This document shows, piece after piece, positions 12,456-20,580 of a DNA stretch of 64,000 nucleotides (the first letter of the stretch is position 1; each line of letters starts with the position of its first letter). The notes beneath the pieces were generated by a model. That model made no database searches. It saw only the letters and a program-made list of their open reading frames with translations, and was not told the DNA's origin. The stretch comes from Blastococcus sp. TBT05-19 (lineage in GTDB: Bacteria > Actinomycetota > Actinomycetes > Mycobacteriales > Geodermatophilaceae). The stretch lies in NCBI RefSeq assembly GCF_003319095.1, contig NZ_QOHI01000001.1, forward strand, positions 62,001-126,000, read 5' to 3'. The position numbers and the translations under genes were made by a program.

Positions 12456-13265
12456 ATGTCTGACTGGAGGCCCCGGCTCATCGCCAGCGACATGGACGGC
12501 ACGCTGCTGCGCTCCGACGAGTCGGTCGGCCCGGCCACCGTCGAGGAGCTGGAGCGCTGGCACGCCGACGGCGTCCCGCTGGTCCTGGCCACCGGCCGGC
12601 CCCCGCGCTGGATGCACGGCATCCGCGAGGTGGTGCGGCACGGCACCGCCGTCTGCTGCAACGGCGCGGTGCTCCTGGACCTCGGGCCGATGGAGATCGT
12701 CGACGAGGACCCGCTGGAGCCCGACGCGCTGGAGGCGATCACCGCCGGGCTGCGCCGGCACGAGCCGACGATGTGGTTCGCCGTCGAGTACGGCTGGGAG
12801 TTCCGCCACGAGCCGGTGTACCGGCCGCGCTGGGACGTCGACGCGCCCGGTGTCGCCGCGGCGGGCCTGGACGAGCTGACCGCCGTGCCGGTGGCCAAGC
12901 TGCTCGCCCGTCACGAGTCGATGAGCCGGGACGCCTTCGTCCGGCTGGTCGAGGACGTCGTCGGGGACCGCGGGACGGTCACGAACTCCTCCACCGACGC
13001 GCTGGCCGAGATCTCCGCGCCCGGGGTCACCAAGGCCAGCGGCCTGGCCAAGGTCGCCGCCCGGCACGGGCTCGGGCCGGAGGACGTCGTCGTCTTCGGG
13101 GACATGCCGAACGACATCGCCGCCTTCGAGTGGGTCCGCGCCGGCGGGGGCCGTGCGGTGGCCATGGCGCACGCGCACCCCGACCTGCTCGCCGTCGCCA
13201 CGGACGTCACCGACGGCAACGACGAGGACGGCGTCGCGGCCTTCCTGAGCACACTCCGGAACTGA
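12456..13265 (+). CDS. HAD-superfamily (Cof-type) phosphatase, tandem paralogue
   Basis: A 269-aa Cof-type HAD hydrolase. Motif I is [12 protein letters not shown], motif [12 protein letters not shown], motif [16 protein letters not shown], and motif [14 protein letters not shown]. The cap domain (about 85-185) differs clearly from that of its upstream neighbour, so substrates probably differ. The start lies in the second copy of an 11-base direct repeat (12435-12445 and 12454-12464); the first copy covers the stop of the upstream gene. This looks like a small duplication that separated formerly overlapping genes. Co-transcribed with serS and the first HAD gene. Confidence 0.85.
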   Translation: MSDWRPRLIASDMDGTLLRSDESVGPATVEELERWHADGVPLVLATGRPPRWMHGIREVVRHGTAVCCNGAVLLDLGPMEIVDEDPLEPDALEAITAGLRRHEPTMWFAVEYGWEFRHEPVYRPRWDVDAPGVAAAGLDELTAVPVAKLLARHESMSRDAFVRLVEDVVGDRGTVTNSSTDALAEISAPGVTKASGLAKVAARHGLGPEDVVVFGDMPNDIAAFEWVRAGGGRAVAMAHAHPDLLAVATDVTDGNDEDGVAAFLSTLRN

Positions 13266-13271
13266 CCCGGG

Positions 13272-13299
13272 TCAAACTGCGACCGAGGACTGCCGAGAA
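13272..13299 (+). promoter_or_regulatory. Flagellar-sigma (FliA/WhiG-type) promoter candidate
   Basis: TCAA at 13272-13275, a 16-base spacer and GCCGAGAA at 13292-13299, close to the TCAA-N16-GCCGATAA consensus of FliA/WhiG sigma factors. It ends 40 bases before the chemoreceptor start, the class of gene such sigma factors control. Confidence 0.55.
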
Positions 13300-13339
13300 A
13301 CCGGGTGAACATCGGAACCGGTACAGGGAGACACAGTCC

Positions 13340-14977
13340 ATGGAGCACGTGCACGAGGCGGATGGCGAGCGCGCCACCACCGTTGAAGGGCGGTCGTCCG
13401 GCGTCGGTCTCCGCAGCCGGCTCCTCGGGGCCATCCTGGTCGTCGCGCTGAGCACCGTCGCCGTCGGCGCGTTCGGCATCAACCGGATGTCGACGCTCAG
13501 CGAGCAGGCGGAGAACGTCTACAACGAGGGCACCGTCCCCGTCGACGGCCTGCGGCAGCTGCAGTCGGACTGGTGGGCCTACTCGGCGTACTTCGCCCGG
13601 GCCAACGTGACGACCCTGCCGCCCGAGACCCGTCAGACCAACCAGAAGAAGGCGACCGAGACCGTCGGTCTGCTGAACGAGCACATCGCCGCGGTGAGCG
13701 AGATGGAGCTCTCGGCGGAGGCCGAGGCCGCCTTCGCGCAGTTCGCCACCAGCATCGAGACCTACCAGGGTCTGCTGGCGCAGCTGGTCACCATGACCGG
13801 CGGCGGCCCCGCGGCGATGGCCCAGATGGCGCCGCTGCTCAAGCAGATGACCGAGCTCGAGGCCGTGATCGGCGAGTCGCTGCTCACCGCCACGGCCGCC
13901 GCCACGGACGCCGCCCAGGCCACCGTGGCCGACGCGAAGGACGCCTACGAGTCCGCCCGCACGCTGGCGATCGTGATCATGGCGGTCGGCCTGGCCGTCG
14001 CCGTCGTGCTCGCCGTCGTCGTCGCCCGCGGCGTGACCGGCCCCGTGCAGCGCATCCGCGAGGTGCTGGGCCAGGTCGCCGCCGGTGACCTGAGCGTGCG
14101 CGCCGGCCGCACCGGCGGTGGCGAGCTGGACGACATGGCCGCCTCGCTGGACGAGACCCTGGACTCGATCGGCAACGTGCTGACCCTGGTCAGCGACTCC
14201 TCGACCCGCCTGGCCGCTGCCTCGCAGCAGCTCAACGGCGCGGCCGAGGGCATGCGGCAGAACGCGCGGATCGCCGCCGGTCAGGCCGACGAGGTCGTCG
14301 CGTCCGCGGGTGCCGTGGCCTCCAGCGTCGACACCGTCGCCACGGGCTCCGCGCAGATGGAGTCGGCGATCCGGGAGATCTCGCAGAACGCCTCGCAGGC
14401 CTCGCGCGTGGCCGGTCAGGCCGTCGACGTCGCCGAGGACACCACGCGCACCGTCGGCAAGCTGGGCGACTCGTCGGCCGAGATCGCCACGGTCATCAAG
14501 CTGATCAACGGCATCGCCGAGCAGACCAACCTGCTGGCGCTGAACGCCACGATCGAGGCGGCGCGGGCGGGCGAGGCCGGCAAGGGCTTCGCCGTCGTGG
14601 CCAGCGAGGTCAAGGAGCTGGCGCAGGAGACCGCCCGGGCGACCGAGGACATCTCGAAGCGGGTCGAGGCCATCCAGGCCGACACCGCCGGCGCGGTCGA
14701 CGCGATCAGCCGGATCAGCACCGTCATCGGCGAGATCAACGACTTCCAGGCGACCATCGCCGCGGCGGTCGAGGAGCAGACGGCGACCACGAACGAGATG
14801 AACCGCAACGTGGCCGAGGCCGCCAGCGGCTCGCAGGGGATCGCCGCGGCGATCACCGGCCTGGCCGCGGGCACGGCCGAGACCAACCAGCGGGTCGAGG
14901 AGGCGCAGCGCGCTGCGTCCGAGCTGGCCCGCATGAGCGGCGAGCTCCAGGACGCGGTCAGCCGCTTCCGCGTCTGA
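13340..14977 (+). CDS. Methyl-accepting chemotaxis protein
   Basis: A 545-aa chemoreceptor. A first helix (about 26-48), an extracytoplasmic four-helix-bundle-like sensor (50-208), a second helix (about 210-232), HAMP (233-285) and a long cytoplasmic coiled coil follow. The hairpin tip that binds CheA and CheW is intact at residues 391-424 ([21 protein letters not shown], then [11 protein letters not shown]). The ligand cannot be told. The sensor resembles the MCP_signal/4HB type with many Gln, Ala and Met. ATG 13340 has GGGAG eleven bases upstream, and a FliA-like promoter precedes it. No che or flagellar gene is nearby, so it is an orphan receptor feeding a remote array. Confidence 0.93.
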   Translation: MEHVHEADGERATTVEGRSSGVGLRSRLLGAILVVALSTVAVGAFGINRMSTLSEQAENVYNEGTVPVDGLRQLQSDWWAYSAYFARANVTTLPPETRQTNQKKATETVGLLNEHIAAVSEMELSAEAEAAFAQFATSIETYQGLLAQLVTMTGGGPAAMAQMAPLLKQMTELEAVIGESLLTATAAATDAAQATVADAKDAYESARTLAIVIMAVGLAVAVVLAVVVARGVTGPVQRIREVLGQVAAGDLSVRAGRTGGGELDDMAASLDETLDSIGNVLTLVSDSSTRLAAASQQLNGAAEGMRQNARIAAGQADEVVASAGAVASSVDTVATGSAQMESAIREISQNASQASRVAGQAVDVAEDTTRTVGKLGDSSAEIATVIKLINGIAEQTNLLALNATIEAARAGEAGKGFAVVASEVKELAQETARATEDISKRVEAIQADTAGAVDAISRISTVIGEINDFQATIAAAVEEQTATTNEMNRNVAEAASGSQGIAAAITGLAAGTAETNQRVEEAQRAASELARMSGELQDAVSRFRV

Positions 14978-14985
14978 GAACGCAC

Positions 14986-15023
14986 GACGGCGCCGTCCCC
15001 CGGGTCCGGGGGGCGGCGCCGTC
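14986..15023. terminator. GC-rich hairpin terminator, bidirectional
   Basis: GACGGCGCCGTCCCC pairs with GGGGCGGCGCCGTC around a short loop. It sits between the convergent chemoreceptor and DUF4190 genes. The ACGGCGCCGT stem recurs in the terminator at 18312. Confidence 0.75.
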
Positions 15024-15037
15024 GGCGTTCGCGGGGA

Positions 15038-15307
15038 TCAGGTGAGCATGTTGTAGGCGATCACCATGTTCACGATCGAGCCGACGATCGCCACGACGCC
15101 GAGCACCAGGCCGGCGGTCGCCTGCCCGTTCTGCTTGCCGTTGCGGCGGGCCACCGCACCCAGCGCGACCGCCACGATGCCGAACGCGAGGCCGATGATC
15201 GCGAACAGGAAGGCGAAGACGACGCCCACGATGCCGGTGATGAGCGAGGCGATCGCCAGCCCGTTCTGGTTCTTCACGGACGGGGTGGTCGAGTGCTGAG
15301 TGGTCAC
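15038..15307 (-). CDS. DUF4190-type small membrane protein
   Basis: An 89-aa protein with two membrane helices (about residues 18-48 and 63-87) joined by the basic loop VARRNGKQNGQAT. The NGLAIASLITGIVG start and the ATAGLVLGVVAIV second helix are the hallmarks of DUF4190 domains, common in Actinobacteria and of unknown function. GTG start with GGGAGGA eight bases upstream. It is a single-gene unit converging on the chemoreceptor gene, with a shared hairpin between the two. Confidence 0.85.
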   Translation of the reverse strand: MTTQHSTTPSVKNQNGLAIASLITGIVGVVFAFLFAIIGLAFGIVAVALGAVARRNGKQNGQATAGLVLGVVAIVGSIVNMVIAYNMLT

Positions 15308-15430
15308 GGGGTCCTCCCGGGATAGGGCCAGGTGGTCCCGGCCTCAGGCCCCGGAGTTGCCCCGGCGGACGCCGAGTTGATCATGGTTCACCCGGTCAGG
15401 GGAACCGGTTGGTTCCGGTCTGATCGCGCC

Positions 15431-15982
15431 CTACAGGTACTGGCCCCCGCCGGGGCGGTAGTCCTGCGCGGGACCGGCCTGCTGCTGACCACTGGGCAGG
15501 GCCTTGCGGCGCATCTCCTCCAGCTGGGCTCGCGCCGCCATCTGCTGGGCGAACATCGCCGTCTGGATGCCGTGGAACACGCCCTCCAGCCAGCCCACCA
15601 GCTGGGCCTGGGCGATCCGGAGCTCGGCGTCCGACGGCGTCTCGCCCTCGGTGAAGGGCAGCGTGATGCGGGCCAGCTCCTCGCGCAGCTCCGGCGCGAG
15701 CCCCTGCTCCAGCTCCCGGATGGAGGAGGCGTGGATGTCGCGCAGCCGGTTGCGGCTGGCGTCGTCCAGCGGAGCGGCCCGGACCTCCTCGAGCAGCTGC
15801 TTGATCATGGTGCCGATCCGCATGACCTTCGCCGGCTGCTCCACCAGGTCGCCGACGTCCGTGGCGCCGTCGCCGTCCTGCTCGCCGTCCTGGGGCATGG
15901 GGACGGTGCCCATCGGGCGGCCGTCGGGCCCGACCACGACGACCTGGTGCGGGCGCTCGGTGCCGTTCTCCGGTGCTGTCAT
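15431..15982 (-). CDS. bpa: Bacterial proteasome activator (Bpa/PafE)
   Basis: A 183-aa ring-forming activator of the 20S proteasome that works without ATP. The conserved four-helix region spans about residues 45-160 (PAKVMRIGTMIKQLLEEVR, then SSIRELEQGL and QLVGWLEGVFHGIQTAMFAQQ) and the protein ends GGGQYL, the Gly-Gln-Tyr-Leu tail that docks into the proteasome alpha ring. Ends are variable and disordered. The organism must therefore own a proteasome, although prcAB is not in the window. The start is ATG 15982; a GTG at 15988 and an ATG at 15991 are alternatives. It is divergent from the next gene. Confidence 0.93.
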   Translation of the reverse strand: MTAPENGTERPHQVVVVGPDGRPMGTVPMPQDGEQDGDGATDVGDLVEQPAKVMRIGTMIKQLLEEVRAAPLDDASRNRLRDIHASSIRELEQGLAPELREELARITLPFTEGETPSDAELRIAQAQLVGWLEGVFHGIQTAMFAQQMAARAQLEEMRRKALPSGQQQAGPAQDYRPGGGQYL

Positions 15983-16079
15983 GCGCACCATCCTGCCCCG
16001 TGCCGGGGACAGGACCCGCCGGGGTGGGCGACCCTCGCGACGCGACCCGCCACCGCGCGTTCCGGGCAGGCGCAGGAAC

Positions 16080-16085
16080 TAGGGT
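16080..16085 (+). promoter_or_regulatory. Leaderless-type -10 box
   Basis: TAGGGT six bases before ATG 16092 of the cysteine-desulfurase-like gene. Confidence 0.5.
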
Positions 16086-16091
16086 GCGGCC

Positions 16092-17309
16092 ATGTCGAAC
16101 GGGGGGCTGGACGTCGCGCGCGTCCGCGGTCTCTTCCCGGCCCTCGCCGACGGGTACGTGCACGCCGACGGCCCGGCCGGCTCCCTCACCCCGGAGACCG
16201 TCGCGCACGCCGTCGGCACGGCCATGCGGATGCCGGTGGCGAACCGCGGCGGGGTCTTCCCCGCGTCGGGGCGCTCCGAGGCGCTGGTGACCGGCGCCCG
16301 CGCCGCCGTCGCCGACCTCGTGGGAGGCCGGCCCGGCGGGGTGGTCCTCGGCGCGAACATGACCACGCTGACCTACGCCTTCGCCCGGGCGCTCGCCCGC
16401 ACGTGGCGCCCCGGCGACGAGATCGTCGTCAGCCGCCTCGACCACGACGCGAACGTCCGGCCGTGGGTGCAGCTGGCCGCGACGGTGGGCGCCGAGGTGC
16501 GCTGGGCGGAGGTGGACATCGAGACCGGCGAGCTGCCCGCGTGGCAGTACGCCGACCTGATCACCCGCCGGACCCGGCTCGTGGCGGTCACCGCGGCCAG
16601 CAACGCCCTCGGCACCCGGCCCGACGTCGCGGGCATCGCGGCCCAGGCGCACGCCGTGGGGGCCCTGGTCTACGTCGACGCCGTCCACGCCGCCCCGCAC
16701 GTATTCCTGGACAAGCGCTCGCTGGGCGCGGACTTCGTGGCCGTCTCGGCCTACAAGTGGTGCGGCCCGCACGTCGGCGCGGTGGTCGCGGACCCGGAGC
16801 TGCTGGAGTACCTGCGCCCGGACAAGCTGGCGCCGTCCTCGGACAAGGTCCCCGAGCGGTTCGAGACCGGCACCCCGCCGTTCGAGCTGTTCGCGGGGGT
16901 GACCGCCGCCGTCGACCACCTGGCCACCCTGTGCGGCGAGGCGACCGGGTCGCGGCGGGAACGGCTGCGCACCTCGATGGCCGCGGTGGCCCGGCACGAG
17001 GGCGACCTGTTCGAGTGGCTGGACCAGGCGCTGCGCGTGATGCGGCACGTGCAGGTGCTGGGCAGCCCCGAGCGCGCCACCCCGACGCTGTCGTTCACCG
17101 TGGCCGGCATGCGCCCGCGCCAGGTGGCCGCCGAGCTCGCCCGGTCCGGGATCTGCGCCTGGGACGGCGACTTCTACGCCCGCGAGTTGTTCGACGCCCT
17201 CGGCGTGAACGAGACCGGGGGAGCGGTGCGGCTGGGCCTCATGCACTACAACACCGGCGACGAGGTGGGCCGCATCATCGACGCGGTGGCGGCGCTGCGC
17301 CCGCGCTAG
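16092..17309 (+). CDS. Cysteine desulfurase-like PLP enzyme (aminotransferase class V)
   Basis: A 405-aa fold-type I PLP enzyme. The cofactor lysine is Lys222 in VSAYKWCGPH; the upstream VDAVHAAPH supplies the Asp and His that hold the cofactor, and RFETGTPPFE is typical of this branch. It matches the VC1184-like class V subfamily rather than IscS or SufS, since no catalytic Cys loop like RxGxHC is evident. The true reaction may be a desulfurase, selenocysteine lyase or another lyase. A leaderless-type promoter box precedes the ATG. It converges on the quinone oxidoreductase gene with overlapping stops (17306-17309). Confidence 0.8.
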   Translation: MSNGGLDVARVRGLFPALADGYVHADGPAGSLTPETVAHAVGTAMRMPVANRGGVFPASGRSEALVTGARAAVADLVGGRPGGVVLGANMTTLTYAFARALARTWRPGDEIVVSRLDHDANVRPWVQLAATVGAEVRWAEVDIETGELPAWQYADLITRRTRLVAVTAASNALGTRPDVAGIAAQAHAVGALVYVDAVHAAPHVFLDKRSLGADFVAVSAYKWCGPHVGAVVADPELLEYLRPDKLAPSSDKVPERFETGTPPFELFAGVTAAVDHLATLCGEATGSRRERLRTSMAAVARHEGDLFEWLDQALRVMRHVQVLGSPERATPTLSFTVAGMRPRQVAAELARSGICAWDGDFYARELFDALGVNETGGAVRLGLMHYNTGDEVGRIIDAVAALRPR

Positions 17310-18292
17310 TCCGCCGGCAGCAGCAGGACCTTGCCGATGTGCTCGCTGGACTCGACGACGCGGTGCGCCTCGGCCGCGCGGGACATCGGCAGCCGCCGGT
17401 CCACGATCGGCCGCACCACGCCGCGCTCGACGTCGGGCCACACGTCGTGCAGGACCGCGGCGACGATCTCGGCCTTGCTGCCGCGGCCGGTGGCCGGACG
17501 GGAGCGCAGCGTCGTCGCGTGGACGGCGGCGCGCTTGCCCAGCAGCGTGCCGAGGTCCAGCTCGGCCCTGGTGCCGCCCTGCATGCCGATGACCACCAGC
17601 CGGCCGCCGACGGCGAGGGCGTCGACGTTGCGGGCCAGGTACTTGGCGCCCATGTTGTCCAGGACGACGTCGGCCCCGCCGGTCGCGGCCTTCACGCGCT
17701 CGACGAAGTCCTCGTCGCGGTAGTTGACCAGCACCTCGGCGCCCAGCTCGCGGCAGAAGTCGAGCTTGGCCTGCGTGCCGGCGGTGGTGGCGACGCGGGC
17801 GTCGGCGCGGGCGGCCAGCTGGATGGCCATGGTGCCGATGCCGCTGGAGCCGCCGTGCACGAGGAACGTCTCGCCGGAGCGCAGGCCCGCCAGCATGAAC
17901 ACGTTCGACCAGACGGTGCAGACCACCTCGGGCAGCGCCGCCGCGGTCGCCAGCTCGACGCCGGCCGGCTTGGGCAGCAGCTGCCCGGCGGGGACGGCGA
18001 CCCGCTCGGCGTACCCGCCGCCGGAGAGCAGCGCGCACACCTCGTCGCCGACCGACCAGCCGGTCACGCCCTCGCCGATCTCGCTGATGATCCCGCTGCA
18101 CTCCAGCCCGAGGATCTCGCTGGCGCCCTTCGGGGGCGGGTAGAAGCCCTGGCGCTGCAGCAGGTCGGCCCGGTTCACCGCGGTGGCGGCGACGTCGACG
18201 ACCACCTCGCCGGGACCGCAGACCGGGTCGGGCACCTCGGCCCAGGTCAGGACGTCGGGGCCGCCGGGCTCGCTGATCGTCACCGCACGCAT
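17306..18292 (-). CDS. NAD(P)H quinone oxidoreductase, zinc-free MDR (PIG3-like)
   Basis: A 328-aa medium-chain dehydrogenase/reductase without zinc ligands. The GroES-like domain (1-125) begins MRAVTISEPGGPDVL and includes NRADLLQRQGFYPPP, which is characteristic of the PIG3/TP53I3 quinone oxidoreductases. The Rossmann domain has HGGSSGIGTMAIQLA as the nucleotide loop. It likely reduces quinones or alpha,beta-unsaturated carbonyls with NADPH in the cytoplasm. The start ATG is preceded by TAAGGT at six bases, so it probably has its own leaderless promoter, independent of the ligase gene upstream, which ends in a hairpin. Confidence 0.88.
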   Translation of the reverse strand: MRAVTISEPGGPDVLTWAEVPDPVCGPGEVVVDVAATAVNRADLLQRQGFYPPPKGASEILGLECSGIISEIGEGVTGWSVGDEVCALLSGGGYAERVAVPAGQLLPKPAGVELATAAALPEVVCTVWSNVFMLAGLRSGETFLVHGGSSGIGTMAIQLAARADARVATTAGTQAKLDFCRELGAEVLVNYRDEDFVERVKAATGGADVVLDNMGAKYLARNVDALAVGGRLVVIGMQGGTRAELDLGTLLGKRAAVHATTLRSRPATGRGSKAEIVAAVLHDVWPDVERGVVRPIVDRRLPMSRAAEAHRVVESSEHIGKVLLLPAD

Positions 18293-18298
18293 GGGCCG

Positions 18299-18304
18299 AC
18301 CTTA
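18299..18304 (-). promoter_or_regulatory. Leaderless-type -10 box
   Basis: TAAGGT on the minus strand, six bases before ATG 18292 of the quinone oxidoreductase gene. Confidence 0.5.
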
Positions 18305-18311
18305 CGAACGC

Positions 18312-18353
18312 CGACGGCGCCGCGCCCCCGGGGTGGGGGGCACGGCGCCGTCG
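18312..18353 (-). terminator. Hairpin terminator of the acyl-CoA ligase gene
   Basis: An 11-bp perfect stem, CGACGGCGCCG with CGGCGCCGTCG, around a C/G-rich loop, 10 bases after the ligase stop. It shares its core with the hairpin at 14986. Confidence 0.75.
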
Positions 18354-18363
18354 GGGTGCGGCG

Positions 18364-19956
18364 TCAGCGGGCCTTGAGGTCCTTGCGCAGGATCTTGCCG
18401 GCCGCGGACTTCGGGACCTGCTCGATGAACTCCACGAAGCGGATCTTCTTGTGCGGGGCGACCTTCTCGGCCATGTAGGCCATGACGCCGTCCTCGGTGA
18501 GCTCGGAGCCGGCCGCCCGGACGACGAACGCCTTGGGCAGCTCCTCGCCGCTCTCCTTGTCCGGCACGCCGATGACGGCGGCGTCGGCGATCTCCGGGTG
18601 GTTGATCAGCACGGCCTCGAGCTCGGCCGGGGCCACCTGGTAGCCCTTGTACTTGATCAGCTCCTTGACGCGGTCCACGACCGTGTAGGCGCCGTTGTCG
18701 TCGACGATGGCGACGTCGCCGGTGTGCAGCCAGCCCTCGGCGTCGATCGTGCCCCGGGTGGCCTCCTCGTTGTTGAGGTAGCCCTTCATGACCTGCGGCC
18801 CGCGGACCCACAGCTCGCCGCGCTCGCCCGGGGCGGCGTCCTCACCGGTGGAGGGGTCGATCAGCCGGCACTCGGTGTTGGGCACCGCGTAGCCGACCGA
18901 GCCCTTGGGGGGCTGCCCGGCGCCACCGGGCTCCTGGCCGAGGTCCGGCGTGGTGTGCGAGACCGGCGACAGCTCGGTCATGCCGTAGCCCTGGCCCACG
19001 CTGACGCCGTCCGGGTTGCCCTTGCGCAGCCGCTCCTGGGCGGCGAGCGCCAGCTGCTCGTCCAGCGGGGCGGCGCCCGACAGGATCGAGGTCAGCGAGG
19101 AGAGGTCGTACTGGTCGACCAGCGGGTGCTTGGCCATCGCCAGCAGGATGGGGGGCGCCACGAACGCGCGGGTGATCTTGTGGTCCTGGATGGTGCGGAG
19201 GAAGTCCTCCAGGTCGAACCGCGGCAGGGTGACGACGGCGCCGCCCCAGGCCAGGCCCTGGTTCATCAGGACGGTCAGGCCGTAGATGTGGAAGAACGGC
19301 AGGACGGCGATGATCCGCTCGTCCTCGCCGAGGCTGATCAGCGGACGGCACTGCGCGACGTTGGCCACCAGGTTGCGGTGGGTGAGCATGACGCCCTTGG
19401 GCAGGCCGGTCGTGCCGCTGGAGTAGGGCAGGGTGACCAGGTCGTTGGCCGGGTCGATGTCCACCTGCACGCTCGGGGCGTCCTCGCCGAGCAGGTCGAA
19501 CAGGTTGGCCTTGCCCTCGAACCCGTCGAGGACGATCACCTCGTCGACCGGGGACTTCTCCACGGCGACCTGCGCGCGGTCCATGAACAGCGAGATGGTG
19601 ATCAGCATCTTCGCGCCCGAGTCCTTGAGCTGGAACGCGATCTCGTCGGGCGTGTAGAGCGAGTTGATCGGGCTCATCACGCAGCCGGCGGCGGCGATGC
19701 CGTGGAAGACCACCGGGAACCACGGGGTGTTCGGGCAGAAGACGGCGACGACGTCGCCCTTGCGCAGGCCGCGGGCGTGCAGGTTGGCGGCGACGCGGTC
19801 GACGTACTTCGCCAGCTGGCCGTGGGTGATCACGTCACCCTTGAGGCCGTCGATCAGGGCGGGGGCGTCGGGGCGGTCCTTGCCGGCGGCCAGGACGAAC
19901 TCCGGGACGGAGAGGTTCGGGATCTCGACGTCGGGATAAGGGCTGGCCAGCGCCAC
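18364..19956 (-). CDS. 4-coumarate-CoA ligase-like acyl-CoA synthetase
   Basis: A 530-aa adenylate-forming enzyme that joins a carboxylic acid to CoA through an acyl-AMP. The ATP loop is YSSGTTGLPKGVML, the core motif GYGMTELSPVSH, the hinge YTVVDRVKELIKYKG, and the catalytic lysine lies in KSAAGKILRKDL near the C-terminus. The sequence is closest in feel to plant-type 4-coumarate ligases and long-chain fatty acid ligases of Actinobacteria; the substrate is not certain. GTG start with GAGGAGG eight bases upstream. It is followed by a strong hairpin and flanked by a thioesterase gene, in keeping with CoA-ester metabolism. Confidence 0.9.
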   Translation of the reverse strand: MALASPYPDVEIPNLSVPEFVLAAGKDRPDAPALIDGLKGDVITHGQLAKYVDRVAANLHARGLRKGDVVAVFCPNTPWFPVVFHGIAAAGCVMSPINSLYTPDEIAFQLKDSGAKMLITISLFMDRAQVAVEKSPVDEVIVLDGFEGKANLFDLLGEDAPSVQVDIDPANDLVTLPYSSGTTGLPKGVMLTHRNLVANVAQCRPLISLGEDERIIAVLPFFHIYGLTVLMNQGLAWGGAVVTLPRFDLEDFLRTIQDHKITRAFVAPPILLAMAKHPLVDQYDLSSLTSILSGAAPLDEQLALAAQERLRKGNPDGVSVGQGYGMTELSPVSHTTPDLGQEPGGAGQPPKGSVGYAVPNTECRLIDPSTGEDAAPGERGELWVRGPQVMKGYLNNEEATRGTIDAEGWLHTGDVAIVDDNGAYTVVDRVKELIKYKGYQVAPAELEAVLINHPEIADAAVIGVPDKESGEELPKAFVVRAAGSELTEDGVMAYMAEKVAPHKKIRFVEFIEQVPKSAAGKILRKDLKAR

Positions 19957-20034
19957 GGTTGTGCCTCCTCGGAATGGGTCTGTGGCCGTAGTCTCACATC
20001 CGGCGTGTCCCCGCTCACAAGGGGGGATGGCTGA

Positions 20035-20460
20035 TCAGCGGGGCCAGAGCACCGACTGCGTGCAGCGGAACAGCGCGATCGTCTTCCCCGACCCCGCGTT
20101 CGTGACCACGGCGTCCCACACCTGGGTCGTGCGCCCGGCGTGCACGTTGGTGGCGGTGCAGGCGATGCGGCCCTCCCGCGCGGTGCCGAGGTGGTTGCTC
20201 TTCAGCTCGATGGTGGTGAAGCCGCTGGACCCCTCCGGCAGCAGCGCCCGGGTGGGCAGCCCGCAGCTGGTGTCGGCCAGCGTCACGACGGTGCCGGCGT
20301 GCAGGTAGCCGTTGGGCGCGAGCAGCTCGGGCCGGATGTCGAGGTGGGAGGTCAGCAGCCCGGGCTCGTGGCTGTCGACGACGATGCCGAGCAGCCCGGG
20401 GAAGGTGCCCGGCAGCAGGTCGTTGAGCTCGTCGGCGGTGTGGAACCCGGTGGCGGCCAT
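20035..20460 (-). CDS. PaaI-type hotdog thioesterase
   Basis: A 141-aa hotdog-fold protein. The motif NGYLHAGTVVTLADTSCG carries the His-Ala-Gly and Asp of the PaaI/4HBT family active site, and FTTIELKSNHLGTAREGRI is the central helix-strand part. It probably hydrolyses aryl- or acyl-CoA thioesters as a tetramer in the cytoplasm. It lies just upstream of the acyl-CoA ligase in the same direction (78 bp apart), a sensible pair for CoA recycling. A TAACGT box seven bases before ATG 20460 suggests a leaderless transcript. Confidence 0.85.
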   Translation of the reverse strand: MAATGFHTADELNDLLPGTFPGLLGIVVDSHEPGLLTSHLDIRPELLAPNGYLHAGTVVTLADTSCGLPTRALLPEGSSGFTTIELKSNHLGTAREGRIACTATNVHAGRTTQVWDAVVTNAGSGKTIALFRCTQSVLWPR

Positions 20461-20467
20461 GGCTCGG

Positions 20468-20473
20468 ACGTTA
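20468..20473 (-). promoter_or_regulatory. Leaderless-type -10 box
   Basis: TAACGT on the minus strand, seven bases before ATG 20460 of the thioesterase gene. Confidence 0.5.
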
Positions 20474-20500
20474 GCGGGGTGCCGGGCCCGCCTCCGCGAC

Positions 20501-20580
20501 GTCCTCCCTCACCGTTCCGGGTCCTCCCTCACGGTCGACCACGAGGGAGGACCCGTGATGATCAGGAGACCTGATCATCA
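20501..20580. repeat. Direct repeat plus two adjacent perfect hairpins after folP2
   Basis: GTCCTCCCTCAC occurs at 20501-20512 and 20521-20532. The second copy pairs with a reverse copy: GGGTCCTCCCTC (20519-20530) and GAGGGAGGACCC (20543-20554). A second hairpin has TGATGATCAGG (20556-20566) and CCTGATCATCA (20570-20580), whose last bases are the folP2 stop codon. Probably the folP2 terminator, but unusually elaborate. Confidence 0.7.
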
